From UBA10649 sp965227045 (GTDB lineage Bacteria > Actinomycetota > Actinomycetes > S36-B12), in contig OZ245718.1 in the NCBI GenBank assembly GCA_965227045.1, positions 930,001 through 994,000 of the forward strand: DNA of 64,000 nucleotides, written 5' to 3'. The notes below the pieces were generated by a model that had not been told where the DNA came from, made no database searches, and worked only from the letters and a program-made list of their open reading frames with translations. Positions 1 to 7,580 of the stretch are shown here, piece after piece (positions within the stretch are counted from its first letter, which is position 1; the number at the start of each line of letters is the position of its first letter). Position numbers and translations under genes: made by a program.

Positions 1-115
1 CAGCTTCTCCGACGAGTCCGCGCAGGCCCGCTTCGACGAGATCCACGGACGTGCCGCCGTCACTGATGACGCATTGAGCGCTACCCATCGAGCGCTGACC
101 GCTCTTCTGGCCTAG
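1..115 (+). CDS. C-terminal end of an unidentified protein (5' truncated)
   Basis: Frame 2 stays open from the window edge to a TAG at 113-115 and gives 37 residues ending HRALTALLA. It overlaps by 4 bases the stop of the convergent pspAB gene, the kind of tight convergent end seen elsewhere in the window. There are too few residues to place it in a family. It could be a chance open frame, though its codons are GC3-rich like the neighbours. Confidence 0.45.
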   Translation, partial: SFSDESAQARFDEIHGRAAVTDDALSATHRALTALLA

Positions 116-693
116 AGCCCCGGCGCGCCCCAGACCGCGAACCAGCGCGGGAGGTCGGGCTCGATCGGCAGTTCTCCGGTGAGCAGGTCGCGCACCTTCA
201 GCTCCAGTACGTTGTCGCGCTGCTCGCTCGTCGCGACGTCGCCGCGCGGCACGAACGGATAGAAGGTGCCCCGCTTGAAGAGGTAGACGAGCGAGATCGC
301 CTGGTTGCCGGGCGCCCGGAAGGACACCAGCGAGCACAGCAGCTGCGGACCGAACCCGGCTTCCACGAGCAGCGTGTTAACCGCGTGCAGGTCGGTGACC
401 GCTGCACCCACGTCCGGCGGATCGGTGGTGACGACCAACCAGGTAAAGCCGAAGTCATCTGCTGCTACCTCGACGGGTACGCCACCATCCGCGTCGAGCA
501 GTTGACGGATCTCGGTCTCGACGTCGGCGAACGCGCGACCCTCAGGCGCACGGAACGCCACGGAGCCGCGTCCCGTGGGCAGTGCGTCGAGGCTGACCTG
601 CAAGGTCAGGGCGGCATTCGGGACGGCGAACAGCGCGTCGAGATTCGGGCGCACGGGCTTGCGCCTCCCGAGCAGGGAGTCAAGGAAGCCCAC
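112..693 (-). CDS. pspAB: PspA-associated protein PspAB
   Basis: A 193-aa soluble protein beginning MGFLDSLLGRRKPVRPNLDALF and ending FAVWGAPGL. Both ends, and the central segment FGPQLLCSLVSFRAPG, match my memory of the actinobacterial PspAB family that accompanies PspA. Its molecular role is not established. It is thought to take part in the phage-shock membrane-stress response with PspA and the HtpX protease. It is the last gene of a minus-strand run pspA-htpX-pspAB and starts 3 bases after the htpX stop, so the three are probably co-transcribed. Assignment to the family is firm; function is by association. Confidence 0.85.
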   Translation of the reverse strand: MGFLDSLLGRRKPVRPNLDALFAVPNAALTLQVSLDALPTGRGSVAFRAPEGRAFADVETEIRQLLDADGGVPVEVAADDFGFTWLVVTTDPPDVGAAVTDLHAVNTLLVEAGFGPQLLCSLVSFRAPGNQAISLVYLFKRGTFYPFVPRGDVATSEQRDNVLELKVRDLLTGELPIEPDLPRWFAVWGAPGL

Positions 694-696
694 CGA

Positions 697-1590
697 CTAC
701 CGCTCCCCCAGTTGCGCGGAGATCTTCGCCAGCTGCTCGAGTCGCTTCTCCAGCGTCGGGTGCGTCGACATCAGTTGGCCCAGGTTGAATCCGCCGGGCG
801 CGAGGGCGGGAGCGAACGCGAAGGTGCTGACCGGCTCCATCTGACGGAGGTCGCGGGTGGGGATGCTCGCCATCTGACCGGAGATCTTCTGCAGAGCGCG
901 GGCGAGCGCCGACGGCTTCCCGGTGAGCAGGGCAGCACCACGGTCGGCGCCGAGTTCTCGGTAACGCGACAGCGCGCGGATGAGGATGAAGGACACGAAG
1001 TAGACGACAACGCTGACGAGTGTCACGACGAGGAAAACAGCTGCCGCGTTGCTGTCGCGTCCGCGCCCGCCCCACATTGCACTACGGACGAGGAAGCCCG
1101 CGAGGATTGCGGTGAACGAGGCCACCGTCATCACCGTGACGTCGCGATGCGCCACATGCGAGAGCTCGTGTGCAAGCACGCCCTCGAGTTCCTCCTGGTC
1201 CAGACGCTTCAGCAGGCCGGTCGTCACGACGATCACCGACCTCTTCGGCGAGCGTCCGGTCGCAAACGCGTTGGGCACGTCGCTGTCCGCTATCCCGACG
1301 CGCGGCTTCTCCATGTCGGCCATCGCGCAGATTCGGTCGACTAGGGCGTGCAATTGCGGTGCCTGCTCTGGGGTCACCACGACCGCCCGCATCGCGGACA
1401 TCGCCAGCGAGTCGGAGAACCACCACTGCCCGACGAGGAGGGCGGCGCTGATGCCCAGCACGAAGACGGCGTTGACGCCGAGCGCAAAGAGGACGGAGGC
1501 GAGGACTACGTACAGAAGGCCAATGCCGAACAAGGTCCCGACCATGCGGGCCGAGAGTCCCCGATCCGATCCGTATCGGGTGCGAGCCAT
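697..1590 (-). CDS. htpX: Membrane zinc metalloprotease HtpX (M48)
   Basis: A 297-aa integral-membrane metalloprotease that degrades damaged membrane proteins with its active site facing the cytoplasm. Two N-terminal membrane segments (about residues 17-38 and 40-56) precede the zinc motif HELSH at 141-145. A third ligand is expected at E212 in RYRELGAD, and two further hydrophobic segments lie at about 157-170 and 183-205. Length is normal for HtpX. The ATG at 1590 has AGGA nine bases upstream. It lies between pspA and pspAB with gaps of 9 and 3 bases, which points to a shared role in envelope-stress repair. Confidence 0.93.
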   Translation of the reverse strand: MARTRYGSDRGLSARMVGTLFGIGLLYVVLASVLFALGVNAVFVLGISAALLVGQWWFSDSLAMSAMRAVVVTPEQAPQLHALVDRICAMADMEKPRVGIADSDVPNAFATGRSPKRSVIVVTTGLLKRLDQEELEGVLAHELSHVAHRDVTVMTVASFTAILAGFLVRSAMWGGRGRDSNAAAVFLVVTLVSVVVYFVSFILIRALSRYRELGADRGAALLTGKPSALARALQKISGQMASIPTRDLRQMEPVSTFAFAPALAPGGFNLGQLMSTHPTLEKRLEQLAKISAQLGER

Positions 1591-1599
1591 GCGGGCGTC

Positions 1600-2328
1600 C
1601 TAGCCCTCGATCTCCGGCGTCACGGCGCCAGGCCCGAGCTCGCGCTTCATGGCGGCAAGCTGCGCGTCGACCTCGGTCTCACTGGCCATCCGCTCGAGCT
1701 CGACGGTGACGTTGTCCTTGCCCATGCTGCTGACATCGGTCAGGGCGCCCGAGGCGACCAGCTCGTCGATCGCGCCGGCGCGCGCCTGCATCTGGAGCGT
1801 CTTGTCCTCTGCGCGCTGGACGGCCAGACCGACATCACCGAGCTCGGAGGAGATCCCGGCGAATGCCTCGCCGATTCGCGTCTGCGCCTCTGCAGCCGAG
1901 TACGTGGCCTTCAGCGTCTCCTTCTTCGTGCGGAACGCCTCAACCTTGGTCTGGAGCTGCTGCATTGCTGCGGTGAGCTTCTCCTCCTGCTCCTGCAGGG
2001 TCGCAAGCTGGCTCTGCATGTCGGCGATCTGCTGATGCAGGCCGCTGCGGCGGGTGAGCGCCTCGCGGGCCAGGTCCTCACGGCCGCTGGCGAGTGCAGC
2101 CCGCGCCTGCGTCTCGAGCTTCGACTCCTGCTGGGCCAGTCCCTGTATCTGCAGTTCCAGCCGCTTGCGGCTGGTGGCAACGTCGGCGACTCCCCGGCGC
2201 ACCTTCTGCAGCAGTTCGAGCTGCTTCTCGTAGGAGTAGTCGAGGGTCTCGCGCGGGTCCTCGGCCCGGTCGAGTGCCTTGTTGGCCTTCGACTTGAAGA
2301 TCATGCTGAAGCGCTGCCACAGACCCAC
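1600..2328 (-). CDS. pspA: Phage shock protein A (PspA/IM30 family)
   Basis: About 242 aa, almost entirely coiled coil. The family oligomerises on the inner face of the cytoplasmic membrane and stabilises it under stress. The diagnostic N-terminal stretch is KANKALDRAEDPRETLDYSY, followed by QLELLQKVRRGVADVATS. I chose the GTG at 2328 because GGAGG sits 5 bases upstream and because homologues begin close to the MIFKSKANKA segment; an in-frame ATG at 2358 would add 10 residues without a ribosome site. First gene of the run with htpX and pspAB. The small PspAA gene often found beside these genes is not present between them. Confidence 0.93.
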   Translation of the reverse strand: MGLWQRFSMIFKSKANKALDRAEDPRETLDYSYEKQLELLQKVRRGVADVATSRKRLELQIQGLAQQESKLETQARAALASGREDLAREALTRRSGLHQQIADMQSQLATLQEQEEKLTAAMQQLQTKVEAFRTKKETLKATYSAAEAQTRIGEAFAGISSELGDVGLAVQRAEDKTLQMQARAGAIDELVASGALTDVSSMGKDNVTVELERMASETEVDAQLAAMKRELGPGAVTPEIEG

Positions 2329-2454
2329 GATGCCTCCGCTTGCTTCATGCGCCACCACTCTCGGCGCTGCCCTCAGTGCTTTCCGTCCAGCCTATGCGGC
2401 GTCGGGCATTGGTGACCACCGTGGGCGCGGAGGCACCCGCTAGGCTGGCCAATC

Positions 2455-3075
2455 ATGTTCGGACGGAAGTCATCGCAGCCCGACGAGGCAGCCCCAGTCA
2501 CCGCGGTCGACGCGTCCGACCCTGCGGCTGCCAAGGGCCGCCCCACTCCGTCGCGGCGCGAGGCCGAGGCCGCCCGCAAGCAGCAGATCAAGATTCCCAA
2601 GGACCCCAAGGAAGCCAAGAAGGCCGCCCGCGAGCGCGAGCGCGCCGATCGCACGAAAAACCGCGCGGCCATGATGGCCGGCGACGAGCGCGCGCTGCCT
2701 CCTCGCGACCAGGGCGCCGCCCGGTCATTCACCCGCGACTTCGTCGACTCGCGCTTCACGATCGCGGAGTTCTTCATCTTCATCGCGGTCGGAGTCCTCG
2801 CACTCGGGTTCATCCGCAACCCGGTCATGCAGTCGGCAGTGTCGTTGTCGTTCTTCGCCTTCTCGGCGCTGATCGCGGTCGACACTGGAGTCCTGCTCTA
2901 CCAGCTCAATCGCCGGGCGAAGGCGCTGTTTCCCGAGCAGAAGGATCGCAAGGGAATCACCTTGTACGCCGTGCTCCGCACCCTGCAGCTTCGTCGTCTG
3001 CGACTGCCACCCCCCAAGGTCAAGCGCGGTGGCGGCCCGGTCCCCCCGAAGGCGCCGAAGACCCCGAAGTCCTGA
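2455..3075 (+). CDS. DUF3043 membrane protein
   Basis: A 206-aa protein of the actinobacterial DUF3043 family, function unknown. The first 90 residues are charged and probably cytoplasmic, with a lysine/arginine-rich run around residues 40-68. Two hydrophobic helices follow at about 103-120 and 127-148, then a basic proline-rich tail (VKRGGGPVPPKAPKTPKS). The family is a standing neighbour of the cobT/cobS and pspA regions in Actinobacteria. It is divergent from pspA, with 126 bases between the starts. The membrane topology is inferred from hydrophobicity only. Confidence 0.85.
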   Translation: MFGRKSSQPDEAAPVTAVDASDPAAAKGRPTPSRREAEAARKQQIKIPKDPKEAKKAARERERADRTKNRAAMMAGDERALPPRDQGAARSFTRDFVDSRFTIAEFFIFIAVGVLALGFIRNPVMQSAVSLSFFAFSALIAVDTGVLLYQLNRRAKALFPEQKDRKGITLYAVLRTLQLRRLRLPPPKVKRGGGPVPPKAPKTPKS

Positions 3076-3099
3076 CCGTTCCGTCTGGAAGGCAAGCCC

Positions 3100-4098
3100 A
3101 TGGAGTTCCGTCACCTCGGGCGTAGCGGCCTGAAGATCAGCGAGATCACCCTCGGCAACTGGATCACGCACGGCGCGCAGGTCGACGACCCGACCGCGCA
3201 CGCCACAATCCGCGCGGCCCTGGACGCCGGTATCACGACGTTCGACACCGCCGACGCTTACGCAGCGACGAAAGCCGAAACCGTGATGGGCGCGGCGCTT
3301 GCGGGCGAACGACGCGAGAGCCTAGAGATCTTCACCAAGGTCTACTTCCCGACGGGCAGCGGAGTCAACGACCGCGGCCTGTCGCGCAAACACATCATGG
3401 AGTCGTGCCATGCGTCGCTGCGACGTCTGCAGACCGACTATGTAGACCTGTACCAGGCACATCGCTACGACTACGAGACACCACTCGAGGAGACCCTGCG
3501 CGCATTCGATGATCTCGTGCGCCAGGGAAAGGTGCTGTACGTCGGTGTCTCGGAGTGGACCGCAGCGCAGATCCGCGAGGCAGTGCGAATTGCCGACGAG
3601 CTCGGACTCGACCGCATCATCTCCAACCAGCCTCAGTACTCCATGCTGTGGCGGGTCATCGAAGCCGAGGTCGTTCCCACCAGTGAGGAACTCGGGGTCG
3701 GCCAGATCGTGTGGTCCCCAGTGGCCCAGGGAGTGCTCACCGGCAAGTACCTGCCCGGCGCGGAACTGCCCGACGACTCACGTGCTGTGTCCGACGAGGG
3801 CTCGGAGTTCATCTCGGCGTGGTTGAAGGACGACGTGCTCACCGCGGTGCAGAACCTGCGGCCGATCGCCGGTGACCTCGGGCTGACCCTCGCGCAGTTG
3901 GCGATCGCCTGGGTCCTCGCCAACCCGAACGTCTCGGCGGCCATCGTCGGCGCCTCGCGACCCAGCCAGGTCGCCGACAACGTCAAGGCAGCCGGCGTCA
4001 CCCTCACCCCCGATGTCCTCGCCGCAATCGACGCGGTCGTCGGCCCGGTCGTCGTGCGAGATCCCGCGCGCACGCAATCCCCGTCGCGTCGTCCCTGA
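3100..4098 (+). CDS. Aldo/keto reductase, potassium-channel beta-subunit-like
   Basis: A 332-aa NADP-dependent oxidoreductase of the AKR superfamily, closest in pattern to the Shaker-beta/YghZ branch. The start MEFRHLGRSGLKISEITLG is typical. The catalytic tetrad is visible as D49 (FDTAD), Y54, K80 (IFTK) and H121 (YQAHRYD). The cofactor region SNQPQYSML and the C-terminal IVGASRPSQV motif are present. The substrate cannot be predicted. It begins 24 bases after the DUF3043 stop, and a 65-aa gene follows after 14 bases. Confidence 0.9.
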   Translation: MEFRHLGRSGLKISEITLGNWITHGAQVDDPTAHATIRAALDAGITTFDTADAYAATKAETVMGAALAGERRESLEIFTKVYFPTGSGVNDRGLSRKHIMESCHASLRRLQTDYVDLYQAHRYDYETPLEETLRAFDDLVRQGKVLYVGVSEWTAAQIREAVRIADELGLDRIISNQPQYSMLWRVIEAEVVPTSEELGVGQIVWSPVAQGVLTGKYLPGAELPDDSRAVSDEGSEFISAWLKDDVLTAVQNLRPIAGDLGLTLAQLAIAWVLANPNVSAAIVGASRPSQVADNVKAAGVTLTPDVLAAIDAVVGPVVVRDPARTQSPSRRP

Positions 4099-4112
4099 CC
4101 ACAGGAGCTGTC

Positions 4113-4310
4113 ATGGCATGGACCTGGTCGTACCAGTCGTCGGCGCCCGGTGCGCCGAGCGAGTCCCAGGAGTTCCCGACCCAGTCCGATGCCGAGACCT
4201 GGGTCGGGGAGAGTTGGCAGGAGCTCCTCGAGTCAGGGGTCGACGCGGTGTTCCTCAAGGAGGACGACCACGTCGTGTACGGACCGATGAGCCTGCGCCC
4301 CGCCGAATAG
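4113..4310 (+). CDS. Small conserved hypothetical protein
   Basis: A 65-aa acidic soluble protein, MAWTWSYQS to YGPMSLRPAE. CAGGAG lies 7 bases before the ATG. I recall similar small actinobacterial proteins ending VYGPMSL that have no assigned function. Spacing of 14 bases from the aldo/keto reductase suggests co-transcription. It is followed immediately by the long inverted repeat at 4315-4377, which probably ends the transcript. Confidence 0.7.
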   Translation: MAWTWSYQSSAPGAPSESQEFPTQSDAETWVGESWQELLESGVDAVFLKEDDHVVYGPMSLRPAE

Positions 4311-4314
4311 CCCT

Positions 4315-4377
4315 CGCCGACTTTGAGGTTGGCGTGGAAATCAAGGCCTGAAACCCACGCCAACCTCAAGGTCGGCG
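4315..4377. repeat. Long inverted repeat, family A copy 1
   Basis: Two 23-base arms (4315-4337 and 4355-4377) pair perfectly except for one T-G position and are separated by 17 bases. The outer half contains the core GACYTTGAGGTT. The inner half GGCGTGG pairs with CCACGCC. The same core recurs at 13261-13317 and 63805-63861. It stands directly after a stop codon and before the riboswitch, so it may act as a transcript end, but there is no T-tract. Confidence 0.85.
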
Positions 4378-4424
4378 TCTGGTCGGGCGGGTTTTGACTC
4401 TCGTCGCGGGACGTGGTCGGATCA

Positions 4425-4555
4425 GCACACAACTTCATCCACGCGCTTGTAGATCAGGGGAAGTCCGGTGAGATCCCGGCGCTGTCCCGCAACCGTAGTC
4501 CCCGCGAGGGGCGAGTCGGAGCACCTGGCAAGCGCGAGCGGCTCCATCCGTCGAG
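4425..4555 (+). promoter_or_regulatory. Cobalamin (B12) riboswitch
   Basis: The conserved core is clear: GGGGAAGTCCGGTG at 4457-4470, then ATCCCGGCGCTGTCCCGC and AACCGTA up to 4497 (the B12 box region), and the 3' element GAGTCGGAGCACCTGGCA at 4513-4530. The outer limits are estimates. Adenosylcobalamin binding normally lowers expression of downstream uptake and synthesis genes. A hairpin with a T-rich tail at 4591-4626 gives a plausible attenuator. A possible but weak promoter (TTGACT at 4394, 17-base spacer, TCGGAT) precedes it. It controls the gene run from 4683. Confidence 0.93.
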
Positions 4556-4590
4556 GTAACGGGACGGGAGCTCGGGTCTTGGCCCGATCG

Positions 4591-4626
4591 CCCCTCTTGC
4601 GCTGTCTGCAAGGGGGATTTGCTTTG
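4591..4626 (+). terminator. Putative riboswitch-linked intrinsic terminator
   Basis: CCCCTCTTGC (4591-4600) pairs with GCAAGGGG (4608-4615) across a 7-base loop, with one bulged T, and ATTTGCTTT follows. It lies between the cobalamin aptamer and the first gene (4683), as expected for transcriptional attenuation. Control at translation initiation cannot be excluded, because actinobacterial B12 riboswitches often work that way. Confidence 0.6.
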
Positions 4627-4682
4627 CGATCGAGTCAGTCGTGGGCACCGGTTCCGGACCGCTCACCTAAAGGAAGACACGC

Positions 4683-5759
4683 ATGTCGATTGCACTACTC
4701 ACCAAGCGCCGAATCACCGGCGCGGCAGCCGCGACGATCGCCGCTGCACTCACCATCTCGCTCGCGGCCCCCGGCAACGCGGTCACCCTGCGCAGCAACT
4801 CCGGCCTCTTCGGCTCGGCCGATGCCAGTTATGACGGCGTCTACCGCCAGTCGATGGCGCTGCTCGGCCTCGCCGTCGCCAACGCACCGGTGCCCGCCGC
4901 GTCCACCGCGTGGCTCGTCGGCCAGCAGTGCGCGAACGGCGCGTACCAGGCCTACCGCGCTGACACGTCCGTCGCGTGCGCTGCAGCGGACCCCGTCACC
5001 TTCAGCGGACCGGACTCCAACTCGACCGCACTCGGCGCGATGGCGCTGCAGGCCGTCGGCAAGGACGCGCAGGCCGCGAAGGCAGTGGCGGCGCTGCTCG
5101 GCACGCAGAACGCCGACGGCGGCTGGGGCTACACGCTCGGCGGCACGTCGGACGTGAACTCCACTGGCCTGGCACTTGCTGCAGTCAAGGGAATCGCGAT
5201 CACCAAGGCCTCGCGCACCGCGGTCAACCGCGCGACCGGTTACATCAAGGCCGCCCAGATCGCGTGCACCGCGCCGGTCGAGTCTCGCTTCGGCCTGCCG
5301 TATCAGCCGGGCCAGCCCGTCAACGCCCTCGCGTCCGGCCAAGGCCTGATCGGCATCGCCGGAACGCTCCCCGCCCAGCCGGCAGCGGCGCGCACCGTGC
5401 GCAACGTTGGCTGCAAGGACACCATCGAGCGCCAGGTCGCGTCCTACCTCGACCAACTGGTCCGCACGACCCAGGGCGCGATTCCGGACGCATTCGGCAG
5501 CGGCAAGACGGATTGGAACGCCACGGCGAACGCGGTCATCGCGCTCGCGTCCGCGGGTGGAGCACGCCCGGCAGTCGTCGTCGGCCTCAAGGCCCTCGGC
5601 GCGAACACGGTCGCGTACACCGGCAGCGGTGCTACCGCGTCGCCGGCAGCACTCGGCACGCTCATCCAGGCTGCAGTCGCCGGCGGCACCAGCCCCCGTC
5701 GATTCGGCACGACGAAGACCAACCTCGTCGTCAACCTGCTCGCAACAGTCCAGAAGTAG
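4683..5759 (+). CDS. Secreted terpene-cyclase-like toroid protein under B12 control
   Basis: 358 aa. A signal peptide is evident (basic KRRITGAAAA, hydrophobic core, likely cleavage after APGNA, about residue 36). The mature part contains prenyltransferase/squalene-oxidase-type repeats, for example GTQNADGGWGYTLGGTSDVNSTG at about residues 140-162 and NATANAVIALASA near 278-290, which suggests an alpha/alpha toroid. Animal transcobalamin and intrinsic factor use the same fold. With the upstream riboswitch and the ECF transporter genes that follow, a corrinoid-binding surface protein is an attractive inference, not a proven function. AAAGGA is 8 bases before the ATG. Confidence 0.8.
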   Translation: MSIALLTKRRITGAAAATIAAALTISLAAPGNAVTLRSNSGLFGSADASYDGVYRQSMALLGLAVANAPVPAASTAWLVGQQCANGAYQAYRADTSVACAAADPVTFSGPDSNSTALGAMALQAVGKDAQAAKAVAALLGTQNADGGWGYTLGGTSDVNSTGLALAAVKGIAITKASRTAVNRATGYIKAAQIACTAPVESRFGLPYQPGQPVNALASGQGLIGIAGTLPAQPAAARTVRNVGCKDTIERQVASYLDQLVRTTQGAIPDAFGSGKTDWNATANAVIALASAGGARPAVVVGLKALGANTVAYTGSGATASPAALGTLIQAAVAGGTSPRRFGTTKTNLVVNLLATVQK

Positions 5760-5764
5760 CCGCC

Positions 5765-6454
5765 ATGCCGACGCGCCTCGTCTCCGCGATCGCGACCTTC
5801 GTGGTCGTGGTGGCGGGCGTCGTCGGCATGGCGGGCTCAGCGCACGCTGCGGCCTATCGCTACTGGACGTACTGGCAGGGCGGGACCGGGACGTGGGCAT
5901 TCGCCACGGCCGGTCCCGCCTCGCTCGTCCCGGCGGACGGCTCCGTCGAGGGTTGGCGGTTCGCGGTGACGACGACGGCCGGGCAGGCATCCGACGCACC
6001 GACAACCAAGCCGTCCTTCGCCGACATCTGCGGCTCGACGCCGGCACAGCCCGACCGCAAGCGGGTTGCGCTCGTCGTCGACCCAGGACCGGCATCAATC
6101 GCCCCCGAGGGCCAGGCGCCACCCCCCGCCATTGCCTCGTGCATCGTCGCGGAGCCCGACGCGACCGGCTACCAGGTCCTGCGCGCGGCAACGACCGTCC
6201 GCACCGACGGCGGACTCATCTGTGCCATCTCGGACTACCCGACCGGCGAGTGCGCTCCCGTCGTCGAGGATCCGGTACCGGTCGCATCCAGTTCCGCATC
6301 GAGTTCCACGGCAACGCCAACGACGACCGCAATGGAGCCCGCGGCCCAGGCGCCGGCGGAGTCATCGAGCGGAGTCCCGTGGTTCACCGTCGCGGTGGTC
6401 GTGCTGCTCGCGATCGCCGGTCTCGTGCTGTGGCGTCGGCGCCAGCGTGACTGA
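5765..6454 (+). CDS. Secreted, membrane-anchored protein of the B12-uptake cluster
   Basis: 229 aa, starting at the ATG 5 bases after the preceding stop. A signal peptide (residues 1 to about 30, ending GSAHAAA) is followed by a globular part beginning YRYWTYWQGG and containing cysteines in DICG, ASCIV, LICA and GECAP. A Ser/Thr/Pro/Ala-rich linker (about 170-200) leads to one C-terminal membrane helix and the basic tail WRRRQRD. There is no LPXTG motif, so it is probably held in the membrane with its body outside. I recognise similar proteins as companions of riboswitch-linked ECF transporters in Actinobacteria. Its biochemical role is unknown. Confidence 0.75.
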   Translation: MPTRLVSAIATFVVVVAGVVGMAGSAHAAAYRYWTYWQGGTGTWAFATAGPASLVPADGSVEGWRFAVTTTAGQASDAPTTKPSFADICGSTPAQPDRKRVALVVDPGPASIAPEGQAPPPAIASCIVAEPDATGYQVLRAATTVRTDGGLICAISDYPTGECAPVVEDPVPVASSSASSSTATPTTTAMEPAAQAPAESSSGVPWFTVAVVVLLAIAGLVLWRRRQRD

Positions 6455-7580
6455 CGGACGTTGGCTGCATCCGGGCGCCTGGTGGGCATGGGCGCTCGGC
6501 CTCGCCGCTGCCGCAAGCCGCACCACGAATCCCCTGCTGCTCGCACTGCTCATCCTCGCTGCGGGCATCGTCGTCCATGCGCGCCGCCCGGACGCGCCAT
6601 GGGGCAAGTCCTTCTCCTTCTTCGTTCGGCTGGGCATTGTCGTGATCGTCGTTCGCGTTGTCGTGCAGGTCCTCTTCGGCGCCTCGATCGGAACGACGCA
6701 GTTGCTCGACCTCCCCGGGCTGACCCTGCCGACATGGCTTGCCGGAGTGCGACTCGGCGGTGACATCACCCTCGAGTCGCTGCTGCTGGCGTTCTATGAC
6801 GGACTGCGACTCGCGACGATCCTCATCTGCGTCGGCGCTGCCAACTCCTTGGCCTCGCCGACCCGACTGCTGAAGTCGATCCCCGCTGCGTTGTACGAAC
6901 TCGGCGTCAGCGTCGTCGTCGCACTGACGTTCACCCCGCAACTGGTCGCCGACGTCGAGCGACTGAAGACCGGCAGGCGCCTACGCGGTCGCACGGCTAC
7001 GGGACCGCGCGCGATCGCGGCGTCGGCAGTCCCCGTCCTTGAAGGAGCTCTCGAGCGGTCCGTCATCCTCGCCGCGGCGATGGACTCACGCGGGTATGGA
7101 CGACGCGGATCAGTGTCGACACGCCAGCGACGGGTCGCATCGTTCGCCTTGCTCGGCGGCCTGGCCGCTGGGTGCGTCGGTGCGTTCGGCCTCGTGTCCG
7201 TCGGATCCCCTGTCGCGCTCGGGCTGCCCATGCTCGTGATCGGCGTCCTAGCCACCGTGTACGGCGCGGGCGTCGCTGGACGGCGCAACGTCCGCACGAC
7301 CTACCGACCCGATCCGTGGGCGCTTCCCGAGTGGGCCGTCTTGGGAGCCGGCGTCGGCACGGCGCTCCTGTTCACCGCCGCCACCTGGCTCGGCATCGCC
7401 GGCATCGACACACCTGTCGACCCGCCGACCTGGCCGAGTCTTCCGCTCATCGCGGTCGGCGGCATCCTCCTGGCGATCACGCCCGCGTGGACATCTCCGA
7501 AGCTGCCCGCCTCGGCGACGATCGATCGGTCAGAGCGCTCGCATGCTGACAGTGCGCATCACGAGCAGGTGTCCGCATGA
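6447..7580 (+). CDS. ecfT: ECF transporter transmembrane component EcfT (CbiQ family)
   Basis: 377 aa from a GTG that overlaps the previous gene by 8 bases. It is the membrane coupling subunit that joins the ATPases to the substrate-binding S protein in energy-coupling-factor vitamin importers. Several hydrophobic segments are visible (about 12-45, 50-72, 105-140, then 225-275 and 310-360). The cytoplasmic coupling motif AAAMDSRGYG, the EcfT signature, lies near residue 212. It has extra C-terminal membrane segments relative to short EcfT proteins. Start is uncertain by a few codons because no ATG is available. Confidence 0.88.
   Translation: MTDGRWLHPGAWWAWALGLAAAASRTTNPLLLALLILAAGIVVHARRPDAPWGKSFSFFVRLGIVVIVVRVVVQVLFGASIGTTQLLDLPGLTLPTWLAGVRLGGDITLESLLLAFYDGLRLATILICVGAANSLASPTRLLKSIPAALYELGVSVVVALTFTPQLVADVERLKTGRRLRGRTATGPRAIAASAVPVLEGALERSVILAAAMDSRGYGRRGSVSTRQRRVASFALLGGLAAGCVGAFGLVSVGSPVALGLPMLVIGVLATVYGAGVAGRRNVRTTYRPDPWALPEWAVLGAGVGTALLFTAATWLGIAGIDTPVDPPTWPSLPLIAVGGILLAITPAWTSPKLPASATIDRSERSHADSAHHEQVSA

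Noticed and set aside
385..1344. 319-aa plus-strand frame opposite pspAB and htpX
   Set aside because: Shadow frame; the minus strand has the HELSH zinc motif and the PspAB signature.
4695..6191. 498-aa minus-strand frame opposite the two secreted genes
   Set aside because: Arg-rich shadow. The plus-strand frames have signal peptides, ribosome sites and a riboswitch.
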